NCBI GenBank assembly: GCA_002327415.1
Contig: DCVU01000045.1
Location: 1 to 5,881, forward strand
DNA: 5,881 nt
From: Smithella sp. UBA2180
GTDB lineage: Bacteria > Desulfobacterota > Syntrophia > Syntrophales > Smithellaceae
Reading direction: 5' to 3'
In this document: positions 5,523 to 5,881 of the stretch, one piece after another
Layout: each line of letters starts with the position of its first letter
How positions within the stretch are numbered: the stretch's first letter is position 1
Program-made: the position numbers and the translations under genes
The notes under the pieces: generated by a model
What the model was told of the DNA's origin: nothing
What the model saw: only the letters and a program-made list of their open reading frames with translations
Database searches by the model: none

Positions 5523-5881
5523 GACCGTAAGAGCATTACTCTATAAAATTGAACCCCCTCAACATTTGTAAATGAAATAATCACAAAGTTTTGCAATAAA
5601 GGCATCTGAGACACCTCTGGGTGAGCTTTCCTAAATAACAGGCAAATAGTTTATTTAGTAAAAAGATAAGACAAGCTGATCTTCTTCAGGACTATAACGC
5701 AGATGCGGCTGTGACAAAGAAGGTGACGATGGCATTACGGTAAAGGATATTATGGAATTTATGCTGTAGGCAGTGAAGAACGGCTATACAGGAATTATTG
5801 ACGCAAACTATGGAAAATAAAAAAATCTTATATCACAGTCCGAAAAACAGGCCGACGCTGTGTCGCAAGGATTATCTTCCC
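5523..5881. other. Mostly non-coding stretch after the regulator gene
   Basis: No intact gene with a ribosome binding site is visible on either strand. An AT-only inverted repeat, CTAAATAA/TTATTTAG (5631-5638 and 5651-5658), has a 12-base loop. I see no clear terminator for the regulator gene; AGAG-CATTA-CTCT just after its stop is only a 4-bp stem. A short plus-strand frame opening with ATG at 5810 reaches the edge but has no ribosome binding site. Confidence 0.5.
5698..5881 (+). pseudogene. Possible decayed coding fragment of unknown family
   Basis: One plus-strand frame reads plausibly protein-like (GDDGITVKDIMEFML, then AVKNGYTGIIDANYGK, then ISQSEKQADAVSQGLSS) but is broken by TAG at 5767-5769 and TAA at 5818-5820 and has no start with a ribosome binding site. 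The first stop is one C-to-T change from CAG, as expected for a decaying gene. I do not recognise the family, and composition alone could produce such a frame. Confidence 0.2.

Noticed and set aside
5417..5614. 65-residue minus-strand frame
   Set aside because: It overlaps the helix-turn-helix coding part of the Crp/Fnr-type gene and shows no motifs.
5810..5881. Partial gene starting at ATG 5810
   Set aside because: No ribosome binding site and only 24 residues visible, with no recognisable motif.

Overview
This window looks like a piece of chromosome from an anaerobic or microaerophilic bacterium that must cope with occasional oxygen. I infer a deltaproteobacterial (Desulfobacterota, for example Syntrophaceae-like) host from the mix of a short-Q-loop cytochrome bd oxidase, a superoxide-reductase-fold secreted protein, a rubredoxin-like metal centre and GC-rich palindromic repeats in moderately AT-rich DNA. 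No marker gene fixes the taxonomy.

Layout. The left fifth (1-1170, minus strand) is the 5' part of an mtaD-like amidohydrolase gene that runs off the left edge. Its start region lies in one of two inverted copies of a GC-rich palindromic repeat (about 1171-1211 and 1255-1289). Next, on the minus strand, are two genes that can be read as a pair: a rubredoxin-like/DUF2231-like membrane protein (1765-2325) and, downstream, a small exported protein with superoxide-reductase-like sequence (1298-1678). A divergent control region (2326-2460) separates them from cydA (2461-3768) and cydB (3837-4847) on the plus strand. A Crp/Fnr-family regulator (4911-5522) follows. The last 360 bases hold no convincing intact gene, only a possible decayed coding fragment.

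How the parts may work together. Cytochrome bd (CydAB) reduces O2 to water with quinol electrons at the membrane. The two divergent minus-strand genes look like redox proteins at the cell envelope: four cysteines in a CxxC...CPAC arrangement fused to membrane helices, and a secreted superoxide-reductase-fold domain that keeps only part of the iron site. The Crp/Fnr protein is a natural candidate regulator. The 11-base palindrome TTGA-N3-TCAA occurs exactly twice by eye in the window, once in the cydA/rubredoxin-like divergent control region and once in front of the regulator gene. In both places it overlaps a predicted -35 element. I read the segment 1298-5522 as a candidate oxygen-response module. 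The cyd and amidohydrolase identifications are firm; the module idea and the operator are inference.

Other structures not explained by genes are a long imperfect hairpin between cydA and cydB just before the cydB ribosome binding site, and a second hairpin overlapping a predicted promoter in front of the superoxide-reductase-like gene.
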